From positions 153,556,575-153,620,574 of the forward strand of contig NC_134455.1 in NCBI RefSeq assembly GCF_047948215.1: a stretch of DNA of 64,000 nucleotides, written 5' to 3'. The stretch's first letter is position 1, and every line of letters starts with the position of its first letter. The notes beneath the pieces were generated by a model, which did no database searches, had not been told where the DNA came from, and saw only the letters and a list, made by a program, of their open reading frames with translations. A program made the translations under genes and the position numbers. Positions 23,846 to 34,930 of this stretch are shown here, piece by piece. The stretch is from Lycorma delicatula. Lineage: Eukaryota; Arthropoda; Insecta; Hemiptera; Fulgoridae.

Positions 23846-26308
23846 CTTCAATATAAGTAGTTTTTTTTAATAGTAGGAATAAAACAGCAGGTTAATTTTT
23901 CATAATTTCCCTCTTCTTAAGATTCTTTTCATTTATGCCTAAGACAAAATCCTATCACAAGACAAAATCTGTTCCTTGTCCTTTTTTACTTTCAACCACT
24001 TAAACTAACAATATTTCTTTGTATTAATATCTTTCATTATTTTTAAAGGTGAATTTCACACTTAAAAAATTTAGTGGCACTTGAAATAAACAAACAATCA
24101 GGAGAGTACCCAAAAGAATACAAAATTAATTCAAAGTTGAATCACACTCTCAACTAATCATAATCACTTTTAAAAGTTAACGGTTGTTTTGTATGGATTT
24201 TTTAACAGCTAGTAACTCTGGAACTCCAGTTTTTTAAATTATTTAAATAGATTAAAATATGTTTGTTAAAAAAAAAAAAAAAATTAAAAGTGACTGTTCA
24301 TATAAAATTAAATATTTTATCTATTTCTATAAAAACCAAATTTATACCACAGCAGAGTTCATAAAAAGTCAAATACATTAGTTGGGCTTTCATTACATCA
24401 ACCAATATTTTCCAAAGTTAAGAAAAATGTCCTGTTCACAAAACAAAAACAGATTACTAATCCACAATACCATAAAATAATTGGATAAATTTTAATAATC
24501 ACCAAAAACACATAAATTGGTCCTTGAAATAGCCACTTAATTTGTTTTTATTCATGGCACTTGAAAAATTCTGAAACAGCATCGTAGCTTACAAGTAGAA
24601 CAAATAATATGTGATATTATTTACCACTGTTACAATTATACATTTTAAATTATCTGTTAAAGAAACTGTAGAATTTTGTTTTGAAATAAATACTACTAAT
24701 TCAGTACTGTTACTAATAAGTAAAGAGCAAGAGAAATTTTAACAGTTTCATTAACAACAAATAGATGAAGACTTAAACTGATTCTAAATAAGAGGACACT
24801 AATCACCGACTGTAACCTATTAATAAAGTAAATACATTATTATTTATCACAATCATGATAAAAACAAGTACAAGCAAATTGAATTTCTTAAACATGTTCT
24901 AGCATTTATGATATGTAACTTCACAATATTACACAACTTCATCATAAAGTATTTTTATTTATAAATGAATATAAAGAAATATTAATAAAATCATACATAT
25001 AAAGTACAGTTAATCAATTTTGTAGAATGTAGAAAGAACAAGTATGTAAATGAAATTAGAATATCAGTGTCAACAATATTTTTTTTTCATTTTATCATAA
25101 CTAGCGTGTAATTTAATGAAAAGGACCATTTGATTTTAATATAACTTAAATATATAACTTTGTAATAAATTAAATTATGAAGTTTTACAATTCAATAGTA
25201 CAATAAGCCAAAAAGTTATTTTACTTAAAAAAAATTTATATAAACAAGTCATTACAAACTATTACAGAACAATATTAAATAATCAAAGCAGTAGTACTAG
25301 TGCTTTCTGAAACAGTATGTTATTCAACAAAGAGCCAGTTTTATAAACATAATGAAGGTATCTTTTGTACGGTTCTGATGGTTCTGCTGTAAGATCCAAT
25401 TTCAGGAGTGACTTTTAAAAATTTTTATTTCATGTCTGGCTGCTTAATCCTTTTTTGGTACAGCACCAAAAATATACGTAAAAAGTAATTCTGTTAGTAA
25501 TGATTCACAAGGCTCAGTATACTGCACTTCAGTTTTTTATTTAAATTCATGATTATTTTTGCAGTAATCACTACTTCATCAGTTGAGTTATTGATTTAAA
25601 ATTAAGAAAAGAGAAATTTGTCTCCATCCAGTCATTTGATAAAACTGGTTCCTATTGTCAGTATTGTAATTGTCTGTAAAGAAAAGAACTAATGCTTGGT
25701 GGATTTAATTATGATTTACATATTTTTATTATTTTTTTCTTCATTAATTATAATAATTTTTCAGACGTATGACTAAATTTGTTATTATAAAGTTTTAATA
25801 TTTATTTGTCATACTCATAAATGTAAATGGTACTGATAAATGTTTTTTTTTCTACTGGTTATAAGTATATAAAATTTCTTAACTGTTTTGTTTTATACAT
25901 TTTATTTTATAACGACAATATTTTAAATACCAACATTGGAACACTTAATTAATTTGTTTATTTAATTTCTTATTATATGCTTTGCAAACTATTTTATAAC
26001 TGGTTAGATATACTTTATTAAATACTAACATTTTTATTATAAGTTACTGGTATGTGGTTTGCCTAAGTCTTTTAATATAATAAAGTTTATCTGTTTATTA
26101 TACCATTTGAATTAATTGTAAGTATAAACAAAGTTATAAAATTTATGCTATAGTCACTACTTACAGTTGAATATATAATTTTTATTAAACTAGGTTCTTT
26201 AATTATATAATTTCTGTTGACCAATTTAACAACATTATTAGTAGTTTTAATTTTCTATAAACATTTATTTTTAAATATTTATGTCTAAAACAAATATAAA
26301 GAATCATT

Positions 26309-26731
26309 GGTACTTACGTATTAGCTCGTCGACCAAAACCATAATGGTACTGTAACTTTGAAAATACTTCAAAGTTACCATATCATTAACATATTTTAGA
26401 TATTAAAAATATAAGGATTATTGTTTATAATTATAGATATAAATTAACCAAACTTAACCTACGCTCGCTAATCTCGACTAATTAACAGTAATGTTTTGAT
26501 TATTTAAATAATAAATAATTAGAGAATTTATTATTTAATACTCAAAATGTTACTCTGTTAATTAGTCAAGATTAGTGAGCAAAGCGAGTGTAGGTTAAGT
26601 TTGGCTAAATTATATTTATAAAATAAATAAATATAAGTGGTTATTAAAATGATAATATAATGGTTACATTAGGTGATATTAACAATAACCCAAAAGTTTG
26701 CAATTTATTGGTCGATGGGCTAGTAAGTATC
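26309..26731. mobile_element. foldback (long inverted repeat) element
   Basis: The outer ends are GGTACTTACGTATTAGCTCG TCGACCAA and, reversed, TGATACTTACTAGCCCATCGACCAA. The inner arms, 26431-26520 and 26521-26620, are near mirror images: each carries CCAAACTTAACCTAC, CTAAT, and GACTAATTAACAG in order. The arms meet at an AT-rich centre. No coding sequence; consistent with a non-autonomous foldback MITE able to form a hairpin of some 200 bp. Confidence 0.75.
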
Positions 26732-27498
26732 AAATCATTTTTTATACCAATAAAATAAAATGTTGACCTTTTTTTATAACATCACATTTAAAATTTTATT
26801 TATTTATTATAATTATTAAAATCTCATCTACATAGTAAACCAAAGAAACTAAACCAAAATTCATCATTAAAATAACACATACCCGCCAAATAATAAGAAA
26901 GACCCACCAGTAAGGGACAAATTTCCAAGCACTGTAATTCATAGGAGAGCAGTGACCCCCCTACCACCAACACACTAATGTTCTATCTGTAACAGACCTA
27001 AAGGTTTATTTCATGTGCATTTGTAATGTTAAATATTATGCGTTTCATAAGTTGTACGATTATTTTGAATAGTATGCTGCTTAAAATAGAACCCATTAAT
27101 AACCTTCCTATTCATAAATTGTATTAGCCATTAAATGTTAAGTTAATTTTAAACTGAACAATTTACATAATTTTATCAGTACAATTTACATAATTTTATA
27201 AGTAATTTTGATGAAATAACAGTATTTTTATTTTTTGTTAAGTGAATGTTTTACTGGCAAACTTTCTTTATGAATTTTTAATAAACTGGAAAATGTGGGA
27301 GTTACATATTACGTAATGTTTTTTTTTCTTTTTGAGTTCAGAATTTATTAGTTGTATCAATTTTAAGTTTAAATACTTTTTTTTAATGAATTTATTAACG
27401 CATTCATTTTAATTTTTATTTATTTATTAAAACAGCTAAGTATCCAAAATTATTAGCATTTAAAAAATTTTATTTTTGAAAATTAAAATTTTTTTTTA

Positions 27499-28672
27499 CA
27501 GTGTGGGCGAAAAGTCCCTTTACATGTTAATAGCATCGTACAGTTAGACATGAAATTAGACATTGTTTTGAATACAAAACAATACAAAAAATTGTATATT
27601 TTTCCCCTTATTCAGCAGATTGACTCTATTATTATTTCTCATCATAAGCTGAGTCTTGTGCATGTCACTTCGGTTAGTGTAGGAAGGACATAAGTCTCGA
27701 ATTAAACCATAGTGGACACAAGAGCTTTCACTGTTGAGGAATGTTTGGTGGCTTCTGTGTGGGTTCACAAATGTCAGAACACAAAGAAGACAATGACAAA
27801 CATTTTGAGGGACTTCACTGTGCGGTTTGGAAAACCGCCGCCATCACAACCAACATTATTTGCACGGGAACAGAAAACCTTTGCGACGGGAAGTTTTCTC
27901 GATGCACCACATAGTGGAAGCCCTACGACTCACACCGAAACTTGTGTTACTGTGGCAGAATCAATTGAACGATCGCCGATGAAGTCAACCATAAGTGGTC
28001 TGCAGAATTAGGCATCCTGCAATAGACTATGCAACACCACATGTAGAAAGACCTGAATGTTTCATGTCTTCGGCCATCCTCAGTGAATGAGTTGAGTGAT
28101 CATGACTTGGAACAATGAGTGCATGCATGTGAAATGGTGCTCGCATGCTTCCCACATGCAAATGATCAAAAAAACGTTATGCTCACTGATGAGTGTACGA
28201 TTTATCATAGCACACAAAATTGTAACGTCTTTTTTTGGGCAAAAGATAATCTGCACTTTTATGAAGAAATCGGGTGAAGTTCACCGCATGCAATTTGGGC
28301 AGGGATAATGGCAGACCATCTGCTTGGACCGTATTTCTTTGATGGTTCTGTGAACAAGCACAGCTATCTTCATATGATTAACACTTGGTTACTTCCAGAA
28401 TTAACCAGCAAGAGGAATAGCTGACATCATTATACTTCAACAAGATGGTGCTCCACCACATTTTGTTGTGAGTGTCTGCACACGGCTAAATGAACTGTTT
28501 CTAAACCATAAATGAACTTTGAACCTATGTAACAATGTTATTCACAATAGATGTTAATGTTAACCAGACATAAATGTTGAAATATACTGTTTTTTGTATT
28601 CATAACAATGTTTATCTACACATCTAACTATATTATGCTACTAACATATTAAGGGACTTTTCGCTTACACTG
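27499..28672 (+). mobile_element. Tc1/mariner-superfamily element with long clean inverted repeats
   Basis: A 1174-bp unit flanked by TA. The left end CAGTGTGGGCGAAAAGTCCC and reversed right end CAGTGTAAGCGAAAAGTCCC differ at only two of 20 positions and agreement continues through TT-A-ATGTTA-TAGC. These are the best preserved DNA-transposon ends in the window. It carries a broken transposase on the plus strand and is shorter than expected for a complete element. Confidence 0.9.
27712..28515 (+). pseudogene. IS630/Tc1-type transposase pseudogene
   Basis: The plus strand first reads FTVEECLVASVWVHKCQNTK, ILRDFTVRFGKPPPSQPTLF and ESIERSPMKS, the helix-turn-helix N-terminus of a Tc1/mariner-superfamily family whose members often carry a DUF4817-type domain. 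Later frames give GIMADHLLGPYFFDGSVNK (near 28.3 kb) and LQQDGAPPHFVVSVCTRLNE (near 28.44 kb), the second Asp motif. The block that normally follows (P-R-SPDL-P-DFFLWG) is absent, so the C-terminus has been deleted. Confidence 0.75.
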
Positions 28673-28759
28673 TAGATTAAATATTATTTTTTCATTACTT
28701 CTGCTTTTATTGAAGTCTCTTTTTAGATGTGAAGTACATTACTTTATTTATTAATCTTC

Positions 28760-28764
<5 letters not shown>

Positions 28765-28793
<29 letters not shown>
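28765..28793. repeat. AT microsatellite
   Basis: (AT)n of about 29 bp. Confidence 0.9.
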
Positions 28794-28798
<5 letters not shown>

Positions 28799-29280
28799 AC
28801 ATGTTCTAACTGTCTGATTCATCAATGCCCAGCAAAAACTACTGAAGATAAATTAATGAAAATTTGAACATGTTCTTCTCATGTACAGGTGCACACTAGA
28901 AAGGATTTTTTTGAAATTCCTAATTTATAGGGTTAAAATGGGTAACAATGAAATTTACAATTTTTTTAAAATTCCAATTTTTGTTGTGTTATCTTCATGT
29001 GAGTATTTTTATAGTTTTTGAAATTTGACCTTGAAATAAGTGAAGAATGAAAAATAATTTTGAACAATGATTGCAAATTTTCCCCATTTCTAACTATACC
29101 AACCAAAATTCTAATTCACTTCATTTGGGTTTACAAATACTCTTCCGATAAATATCTAAAAAACATTTTTGAGTTTTTTGAATTTTGATTTTTTAAGGGG
29201 TACAGTGATGGTGTATGGCACAGCTGCTCAACCAAGACAGCTAATGCCTCTGTTACTGTATGTGCGACGCGACTGGCTGC

Positions 29281-29434
29281 ACCTCTCTCTCTTTTTCTGT
29301 TTAACCTCCAGAACCATTATAAGGTATTACTTCACAGGATGATATGTATGAATGTAACTGAAATGTAGTCTTGTACAGTCTGAGGTCAACCATTTTTAAG
29401 ATGTGTTGTTAACTAAAACCAACCACTAAAGAAC
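29281..29434 (-). repeat. SINE family 2, part 1 (interrupted by R1 element)
   Basis: The reverse complement aligns by eye with 42.04-42.20 kb: the tail (CATCCTGTGAAGTAATACCT, GGTTCTGGAGGTTAAACAG), the middle (ACTGTACAAGACT) and AACCAACCACTAAAGAAC. At 29421-29434 the alignment stops because the R1 element begins; it resumes at 34829. Confidence 0.75.
29421..29434 (+). repeat. target-site duplication, left copy
   Basis: AACCACTAAAGAAC, repeated exactly at 34829-34842 (the first two A are ambiguous with the poly-A tail). Confidence 0.92.
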
Positions 29435-30198
29435 GAGTCGAGTTCTGGATGGCACTGAGTACAGACGTGTGTTCTTAGCTCTGCGTTTTTATGCTTTTTG
29501 ACTGGTATTTTTGGATATTTTATTGGATTTGGACATTGGAATCTTTAGTGGTATGGTTAACGGAGATATGTGTGAAATATTTTGAGTTTTGGTCACGGAT
29601 TAATTAAGTTATTAGACTTTTTTCTTAAAAAACAAAGTTTTAAGAATAGTGAAGTGATTTTACAGTGCTGTGGATTTTTTGGATAACAGCGAAGGACCGT
29701 AGTGTAGTGTAATTGCTGGTAAGAGTAATAACAAGTCAATTCATACTTGTAGAGGGAGTTAAAAAATATTCTAAATAAGTTTTTTTTTAGTGTTTTAAGT
29801 CTACATATATTAGCTTATATAGAGTGAAAATTTTATAAGTCGAACGACAAGCTTTGTCTTTCTCGTTACGTCATTGGCAAGCTAGTAAACAAGGACTTGG
29901 TGAATTTTCACAAACTTAATAGTATACTGTCAGAATTTTTCTAAGTGTTTGGAAGCACTTTATACGGGCAATTCCTTTTCCTCTATATCTCCTACAGTTT
30001 ATACAATAGAAGAAAAATTCCTTAACTTCTTTCCGAACCCAAAGATTTCCTACCCATTGACCCCCCCCAAATTTTTGGACCTCAGATTTCGACAGATACA
30101 TTTTATTTCCCCCCGCCATCAAAAAAAAACTTTAGGGGCACCTGCCCGTATGGGGTGTGGTTGGATTCGGAATCAGGGGACGATTCCGAATCCATACA
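29435..30198 (+). promoter_or_regulatory. 5' UTR / internal promoter region of the R1-clade element
   Basis: No open frame of note. In non-LTR elements this region holds the internal pol II promoter. The start GAGTCGAG...CAGACGTGTG near 29463 contains an insect initiator/downstream-element-like CAGACGTG; this is resemblance only. Confidence 0.45.
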
Positions 30199-30654
30199 AT
30201 GAGGAGATGTAGCTCACTTCCCGTGGAAGATACAGCCTCCCAAGTGGCTGGGCACTCGCGGGGAAGTTCTGGAAGGAGGGAGAGCGTTACTGAGGGTACA
30301 GAAGACATAGAGACCACAACACTCAGCCAAGACAAGGCCAAATGGAAGACAATAGAGGGTAGAGGTGCCATGAGGGCAAGAGCGGGATCGTCCGAAGAAG
30401 AGGAGCCCCCTCCTAATCTAAAAGAAGTCACCTATAGATTGGGAAATGCACTGTTGCAACTAAGACATTTGACCGGCAAGGCAAGTGCTATAGCTATAAA
30501 GGCCCATGAGAGAGAACTTACAGAGATTTACAAGGAACTACAAAGGATAAGTGAGGAAGCACCTGACACGAATTCCCAGGGTACACAAACCGAGGGCTAT
30601 CATAGGAATGAGATGTCGGATATATTGGACGTTGATTTGTCAGACGAACAGTAA
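30199..30654 (+). pseudogene. R1-clade ORF1 (gag-like), N-terminal part
   Basis: A 151-codon open frame from ATG at 30199: MRRCSSLPVEDT, an acidic/Ser-rich stretch (SSEEEEPPP), a helical segment (YRLGNALLQLRHLTGKASAI, KELQRISEE) and an acidic end (DILDVDLSDEQ) before TAA. Fits the low-complexity N-terminus of R1-type gag proteins. Gag-like sequence continues beyond the stop in other frames (FITQENTLKPGDDNCIFVYL near 30.69 kb), so the stop or a nearby frameshift is a lesion. ATG at 30199 is chosen as the first Met of the protein-like part; the true start could differ. Confidence 0.6.
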
Positions 30655-30936
30655 ATAGAAAGACTGCCCACCCGATGGTCAACTTGGGTGATTCGATTCA
30701 TCACCCAAGAAAATACTTTGAAACCGGGAGATGATAACTGCATCTTCGTATACCTGAATGGACTGAGGCCGAACAGCCAGTATGCAGGGACTTCACCGGG
30801 AGCAATGGTGTTACAAGAATCTACGATCCTTGAGGAAGGGAAAATTACTACTAATGCTACAATATGTGGTGATTTACGACTCCAGCGAGGGTGAGAAGGC
30901 TATGGCCTCTCACATCATAAAAGCTCTTTTAGAAGA

Positions 30937-33336
30937 GTGGTGGGAAGGCCTGAGTCAGCGGTTTTCGTTGTGCCCACTGACCCGTCGGGTATTCTGGTTA
31001 GAAAAATTGTTATATACCTTATGAGGAAAAGTAAGACACTACCTAGAATGATACTCCCTAATCTGGGAGATCATGGAAGAGCAAGGTCCAGATCTGCTTC
31101 AGCGAGAAGGGGAACCCCACCGGTTATAGAAAGTAAAACCGTGATAGTTAAGGCTCCGGGAAAATCTTATGCTGATCTCCTGAAGACAATGAAAGAGAAG
31201 GTCAAGGCGGAGGAAGCTGGTGAAATATTGTCTATCAAGAAGGGTAGAGATCAGCAGCTTGAAGTCAGAATAAATGCATCACAGAAAGCGGGGGAATTTT
31301 CCTCCCTACTAAAAAATAGAGCAGAGGACCTACAAGTTAATATTAGAACAAAGGGGGATCGCAGAACGGTGGTTCATGTAAAGGATATGCTGTGCGACAC
31401 AAAGGAATGTGAGGTCAAGGAGGCGGTAGAAAAAGTATTGGGTACGGGGGAAAGTTTTCAGATTACATCCCTCAGGGAGGCGTATGGAAACACAATGAAC
31501 GCTTGTCTTGTGATTTGTCTGAAGAAATTGCAACAAGGTACGATGCTTCTTGGTGGTAGCTTCTTGGTTGATGCTCAAGGTAGCTTCTTGGTGGCCACGG
31601 AACCAAATGTGTACTTAGCGGCCAGGGGACAATGGGTGACTGACAGGAATGGGGATGTGGCCATCAGGAGGATTGCAGGTAATGTGGACTACAACCTGTA
31701 TAATAGGGGTGATGGTATTGTAGCCGTAGAGTTAAGCAATATAATAACAATAGGAATTTACATTAGTCCTAATTGTACTACGAAAGCCTTTAAAAATAGA
31801 CTTTTTGACTTGCAGCAAGTCATGACGCGCTCCTGTAAGAGAACGCTTGTCCTAGGCGATTTCAATTGTAAGACAGAGCTAGCTGGTGCGGCCTACACGA
31901 ATATTAGAGGAAGAATACTAGAGGAACTGCTTGAGGCTAATGGTACGAATTGTGTTAACGATGGGACCGCCACTTATAGCGCAAGAGGCCATAATTCGAT
32001 AATTGATTTGGTTATAATCGACAGTAGGATCCGTACTGACTCAATTGACTTTGAGGTCCTTAACGAAGAAACTGCTAGTGACCATAGGGCCATTTTAATC
32101 ACCCTTAGAGAGTACCCACCAGGAAGAAGACAGTTAAACATCTTCAGTAGAATGACAGAACAACAGATTCACCGCGTTACCAACAACGCAGCAAACAGAA
32201 TCAAAAATTGTCCACAAATAACTCCCGAGGCGTTCCAGGATATAATTAAAGAGGAGATAGCTAAAATACCGCCGAGTAACAATAAATACCACCCGGTTTA
32301 TTGGTGGTCTGCAGAGATAGAAGAGCAGAGAAGAATCATGCAACGATACAAAAGAGTAGCTCAGAGATTACGCGCTAGAAATAGAACGGAAGAAGAAGGT
32401 CATCTTGCAATAGAGCAATACAGACAAGCTAGGAAAATACTCAACTTCCTTATCAAACAAGCTAAAAAAAAGAAATGGCTGGAGTTGTGTGAAGAGCTTA
32501 ACGTAGATCCCAGGGGAAAGGCATTTAAGATAGTGACCAAACGCCTGGGAAGATACGTGCCGACACTGAGTGCTGAAATGTCGGCACGACAGGTTAAATT
32601 GCTATTTCCCAGAATAGAAGGTCTCAATAGAGAGGTAATTGAGTGTCAGGCTGGCAGGTTTACTCAAAAGGAGGTTTTGGAAGCCATCATGAAATTAAAA
32701 AATAAAAAAAGTCCAGGACCGGATAGCATACCTGCCACCATCATTAAAGACCTTGCCAGGATCATACCCTGGGAATTAGTGGATGTTTCAAGTTATGGCT
32801 TACAAAACCGTAACTTCCCTAATAGTTGGAAAGAAGCCAGAACTGTTTTCATTCCTAAAATAGGACCAAATCAAGAACAAGTAGGATACAGACCAATCAC
32901 ACTAATAAATAACATGGTTAAGGTAGTCGAAAGACTACTAGAAACCCGACTCAGAGAAGAAATCGAGGAAAAAGATTGTTTACATGAAGAGCAATATGGT
33001 TTTAGAAAAGGCCGGTCTATGATAAACGCGATTGACAAAGTTAAGACTTGGGCATTAAATAGTAGAAACGGCACGTGGAGAACTAGGAAAATCCCACTTA
33101 TTATAATGTTGGATATAAAAAATGCTTTTGGATCTGTTCCTTGGAAAGCCATTATCGCAGCATTACAAGCCATGAATATAAGTAATTATCTAGTCAACCA
33201 GATTAATCAATACCTTTACCATAGATTCATTGAGGTTAAAACGTTAGAAGGAAAATCCACATTTGAGATATTTGGAGGAGTTCCACAAGGATCAGTCCTT
33301 GGGCCTATACTGTGGAATATTTTTTATTTTTTATGA
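30937..33336 (+). pseudogene. fused ORF1-C / endonuclease / reverse transcriptase reading frame
   Basis: One open frame of 799 codons spans a gag remnant (KSYADLLKTMKEKVKAEEAG near residue 85; SLREAYGNTMNA), then without break the endonuclease from ATEPN (near residue 222; EP is the catalytic Glu region), LVLGDFN (about 304) and SDHRAI (about 380). Reverse transcriptase follows: KNKKSPGPDSIP (about 590), GYRPITLINNMVK (about 650), EEQYGFRKGRS (about 685), LDIKNAFGSV with the first catalytic Asp (about 727) and GGVPQGSVLGPILWN (about 779). Missing: the gag zinc knuckles, ORF1 stop, ORF2 start and N-terminal endonuclease strand. The frame ends at a 7-bp tandem duplication (33320-33333). Confidence 0.88.
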
Positions 33337-33720
33337 CAAAATTTTTAGATTGGATTATCCCGAGGGGGTTTTTGTTGTTGGATATGCTGATGACATTACT
33401 ATCCTAGTGGAAGACAGAGAAGTTAATAACCTAGAGGATAAAACAAATCAGGCGTTACGAATAATTGATGAATGGCTGGTAGGAAGCATGCTACAGATAT
33501 TCCCTAACAAATCCTGTTGTTTGGTGTTTTCAGGTAGAAGACCTATTAGAAACCTCAATATAAACATTAGAGGAGAGAGAATTAAGGAGGTCAAAGAAGC
33601 AAAGTATTTAGGGGTTCTTTTGGATAAAAGCCTAAGATTTAGCAAACACGTAGAGATGATTTGTAAGAAGGTCACTCCTTTGATTAAGTCATTGAGGACT
33701 TTTCCAGAACCATGGTACAC
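33334..33720 (+). pseudogene. reverse transcriptase, C-terminal half (shifted frame)
   Basis: Continuation of the polymerase in another frame: YDKIFRL, then VVGYADDITILVEDRE with the catalytic YADD intact, ALRIIDEWL, NKSCCLVFSGRR and EAKYLGVLLDKSLRFSKHV (thumb). The shift is caused by the second TTTTTTA unit at 33327-33333. Near 33705-33712 a further shift occurs; the downstream polymerase segment (KMVIRRLITAATTSAILYAA) is in a third frame. Confidence 0.85.
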
Positions 33721-33725
33721 CGAAA

Positions 33726-34398
33726 ATGGTAATAAGGAGACTGATAACTGCGGCTACCACATCAGCAATTTTATATGCGGCCTCGATATGGGGAGATACA
33801 ATGAATATTCAGAGAAACAAAACAAAATTAAAAAGAGTACAGGCTTGCTTTACTGCGTGTAGCCGCGGGATACAGAACAGTATCATACGACGTGTTGTGT
33901 ATATTAACGAAGGTTATACCCATTGATTTACAAATTAAAGGAAGAACACTTAGATATAGGGGTATGCCCAAAGATGAGGTTGAACGGCTAATTGATCAAG
34001 AGTGGCAGGATACATGGACACACTCTAGAGTTGGGGATTGGACCAGGCGACTAATCCCCAACATAAATACGTGGACTAATAATAGACTAGGTAATGTAGA
34101 TTTTTATACCACACAACTGTTGACGGGGCATGGCTTGTTCGGCCATTACTTGTTTAGAATTGGAAAAAGACCTACCCCACAATGTGTGTACTGCCCAGAG
34201 ACTGATGATGCGGAACACACTGTGTTTGTATGCCCAAGATGGGCTCCAAATAGAAGAGAAATTTCGGACAACGGACTTACACCTGAAAACCTCTTAAATT
34301 GGATGGTCTATAGTGACGATAACTGGGATTGGTTCCGTAGGTTTGCTGGGGAAATCTTACACACCAAGGAAGAAGAGGACAGAAGAAGGGGTTTGTGA
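33726..34398 (+). pseudogene. ORF2 C-terminus with CCHC zinc knuckle
   Basis: After the shift near 33710 the sequence reads RRLITAATTSAILYAASIWG; another shift near 33850-33865 leads to GYRTVSYDVLCILTKVIPID, LQIKGRTLRYRGMPKDE, then TQLLTGHGLFGHYL and the knuckle CVYCPETDDAEHTVFVCPRW (C-x2-C-x7-H-x4-C) typical of R1-type ORF2 ends. Translation stops with TGA at 34396-34398. The knuckle frame itself is undamaged for 168 codons. Confidence 0.85.
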
Positions 34399-34766
34399 AA
34401 TTAGAGTAGTCCCTCCGTGGAGGGCCATGTGCCGTGGATACGCCGTGGTGTGCGGGTTGCTGAGAAGGGGGAACTCCTGGGGAGTGTGGGACAAATAAAA
34501 GACCGAGTCCCGGTTGGCGGTGCCATTCCTGCGGGTGCCTTGGCGCTTAGTGGGGTCAGTGCCGCTGATTAGAGGCAAAGGCATAATGACCGAGACCCGG
34601 TTCCCTGCTGAGGGGATGGGGGGTGGCGTAGCCATACCCCGTCTCCGAGGCAGGGGATTAGAGGCAAGCGAATAAAATAAAATTAAACATCCGGGACCGG
34701 GGAGCTAACCTGCCGTGTCGGGTGTACAACCGGTGGGCGGGGGACGCTCCCTTAGAGTAAAAGGAC

Positions 34767-34814
34767 ACTCTCCCCGACTGAGTATACTTAAATGGATATC
34801 TGGTCGGGGAGAGT
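34767..34814 (+). promoter_or_regulatory. 3'-terminal stem-loop of the R1-clade element
   Basis: ACTCTCCCCGAC at 34767-34778 pairs perfectly with GTCGGGGAGAGT at 34803-34814, leaving a 24-base loop, and the poly-A begins five bases later. Position at the extreme 3' end suggests the template structure recognised by the element's own reverse transcriptase (inference). Confidence 0.75.
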
Positions 34815-34828
34815 AGGGGAAAAAAAAA

Positions 34829-34842
34829 AACCACTAAAGAAC
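34829..34842 (+). repeat. target-site duplication, right copy
   Basis: AACCACTAAAGAAC immediately after the poly-A of the R1-clade element; identical to 29421-29434. Confidence 0.92.
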
Positions 34843-34930
34843 ACCAGTATCAGAAATCTCAACTTTGAAATCAGCTGATTTGTGATGATGAGTTCACCAC
34901 TAGACCAACCCAATGGATGATTGGTTGCAC
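34829..34930 (-). repeat. SINE family 2, part 2
   Basis: Continuation of the copy at 29281-29434 after the R1 insertion, starting with the duplicated AACCACTAAAGAAC and then ACACCAGTATC, matching ACACCGGTATC of the 42-kb copy in reverse. The palindrome AAATCAGCTGATTT is shared with the 41.95-kb copy. The B-box segment seen at 41979-41988 is missing here. Confidence 0.7.

Larger units (their letters stand above)
29435..34828 (+). mobile_element. R1-clade non-LTR retrotransposon, full span, inactivated
   Basis: A 5.4-kb element bounded by a 14-bp target duplication. Layout: 5' UTR of about 760 bp, remains of a gag-like ORF1, an endonuclease, reverse transcriptase, C-terminal zinc knuckle, a GC-rich 3' UTR of about 430 bp ending in a 12-bp stem-loop and poly-A. 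It is much richer in GC and CpG than the surrounding intron, which marks it as younger than the host sequence decay. It lies antisense to the host gene. The apparent full length with a defined 5' end is typical of R1-clade insertion. Damage: one internal deletion joining ORF1 to ORF2 and at least three frameshifts. Confidence 0.92.

Noticed and set aside
30132..30431. Minus-strand 99-codon frame across the R1 ORF1
   Set aside because: Antisense shadow of ORF1 in GC-richer DNA; no independent support.
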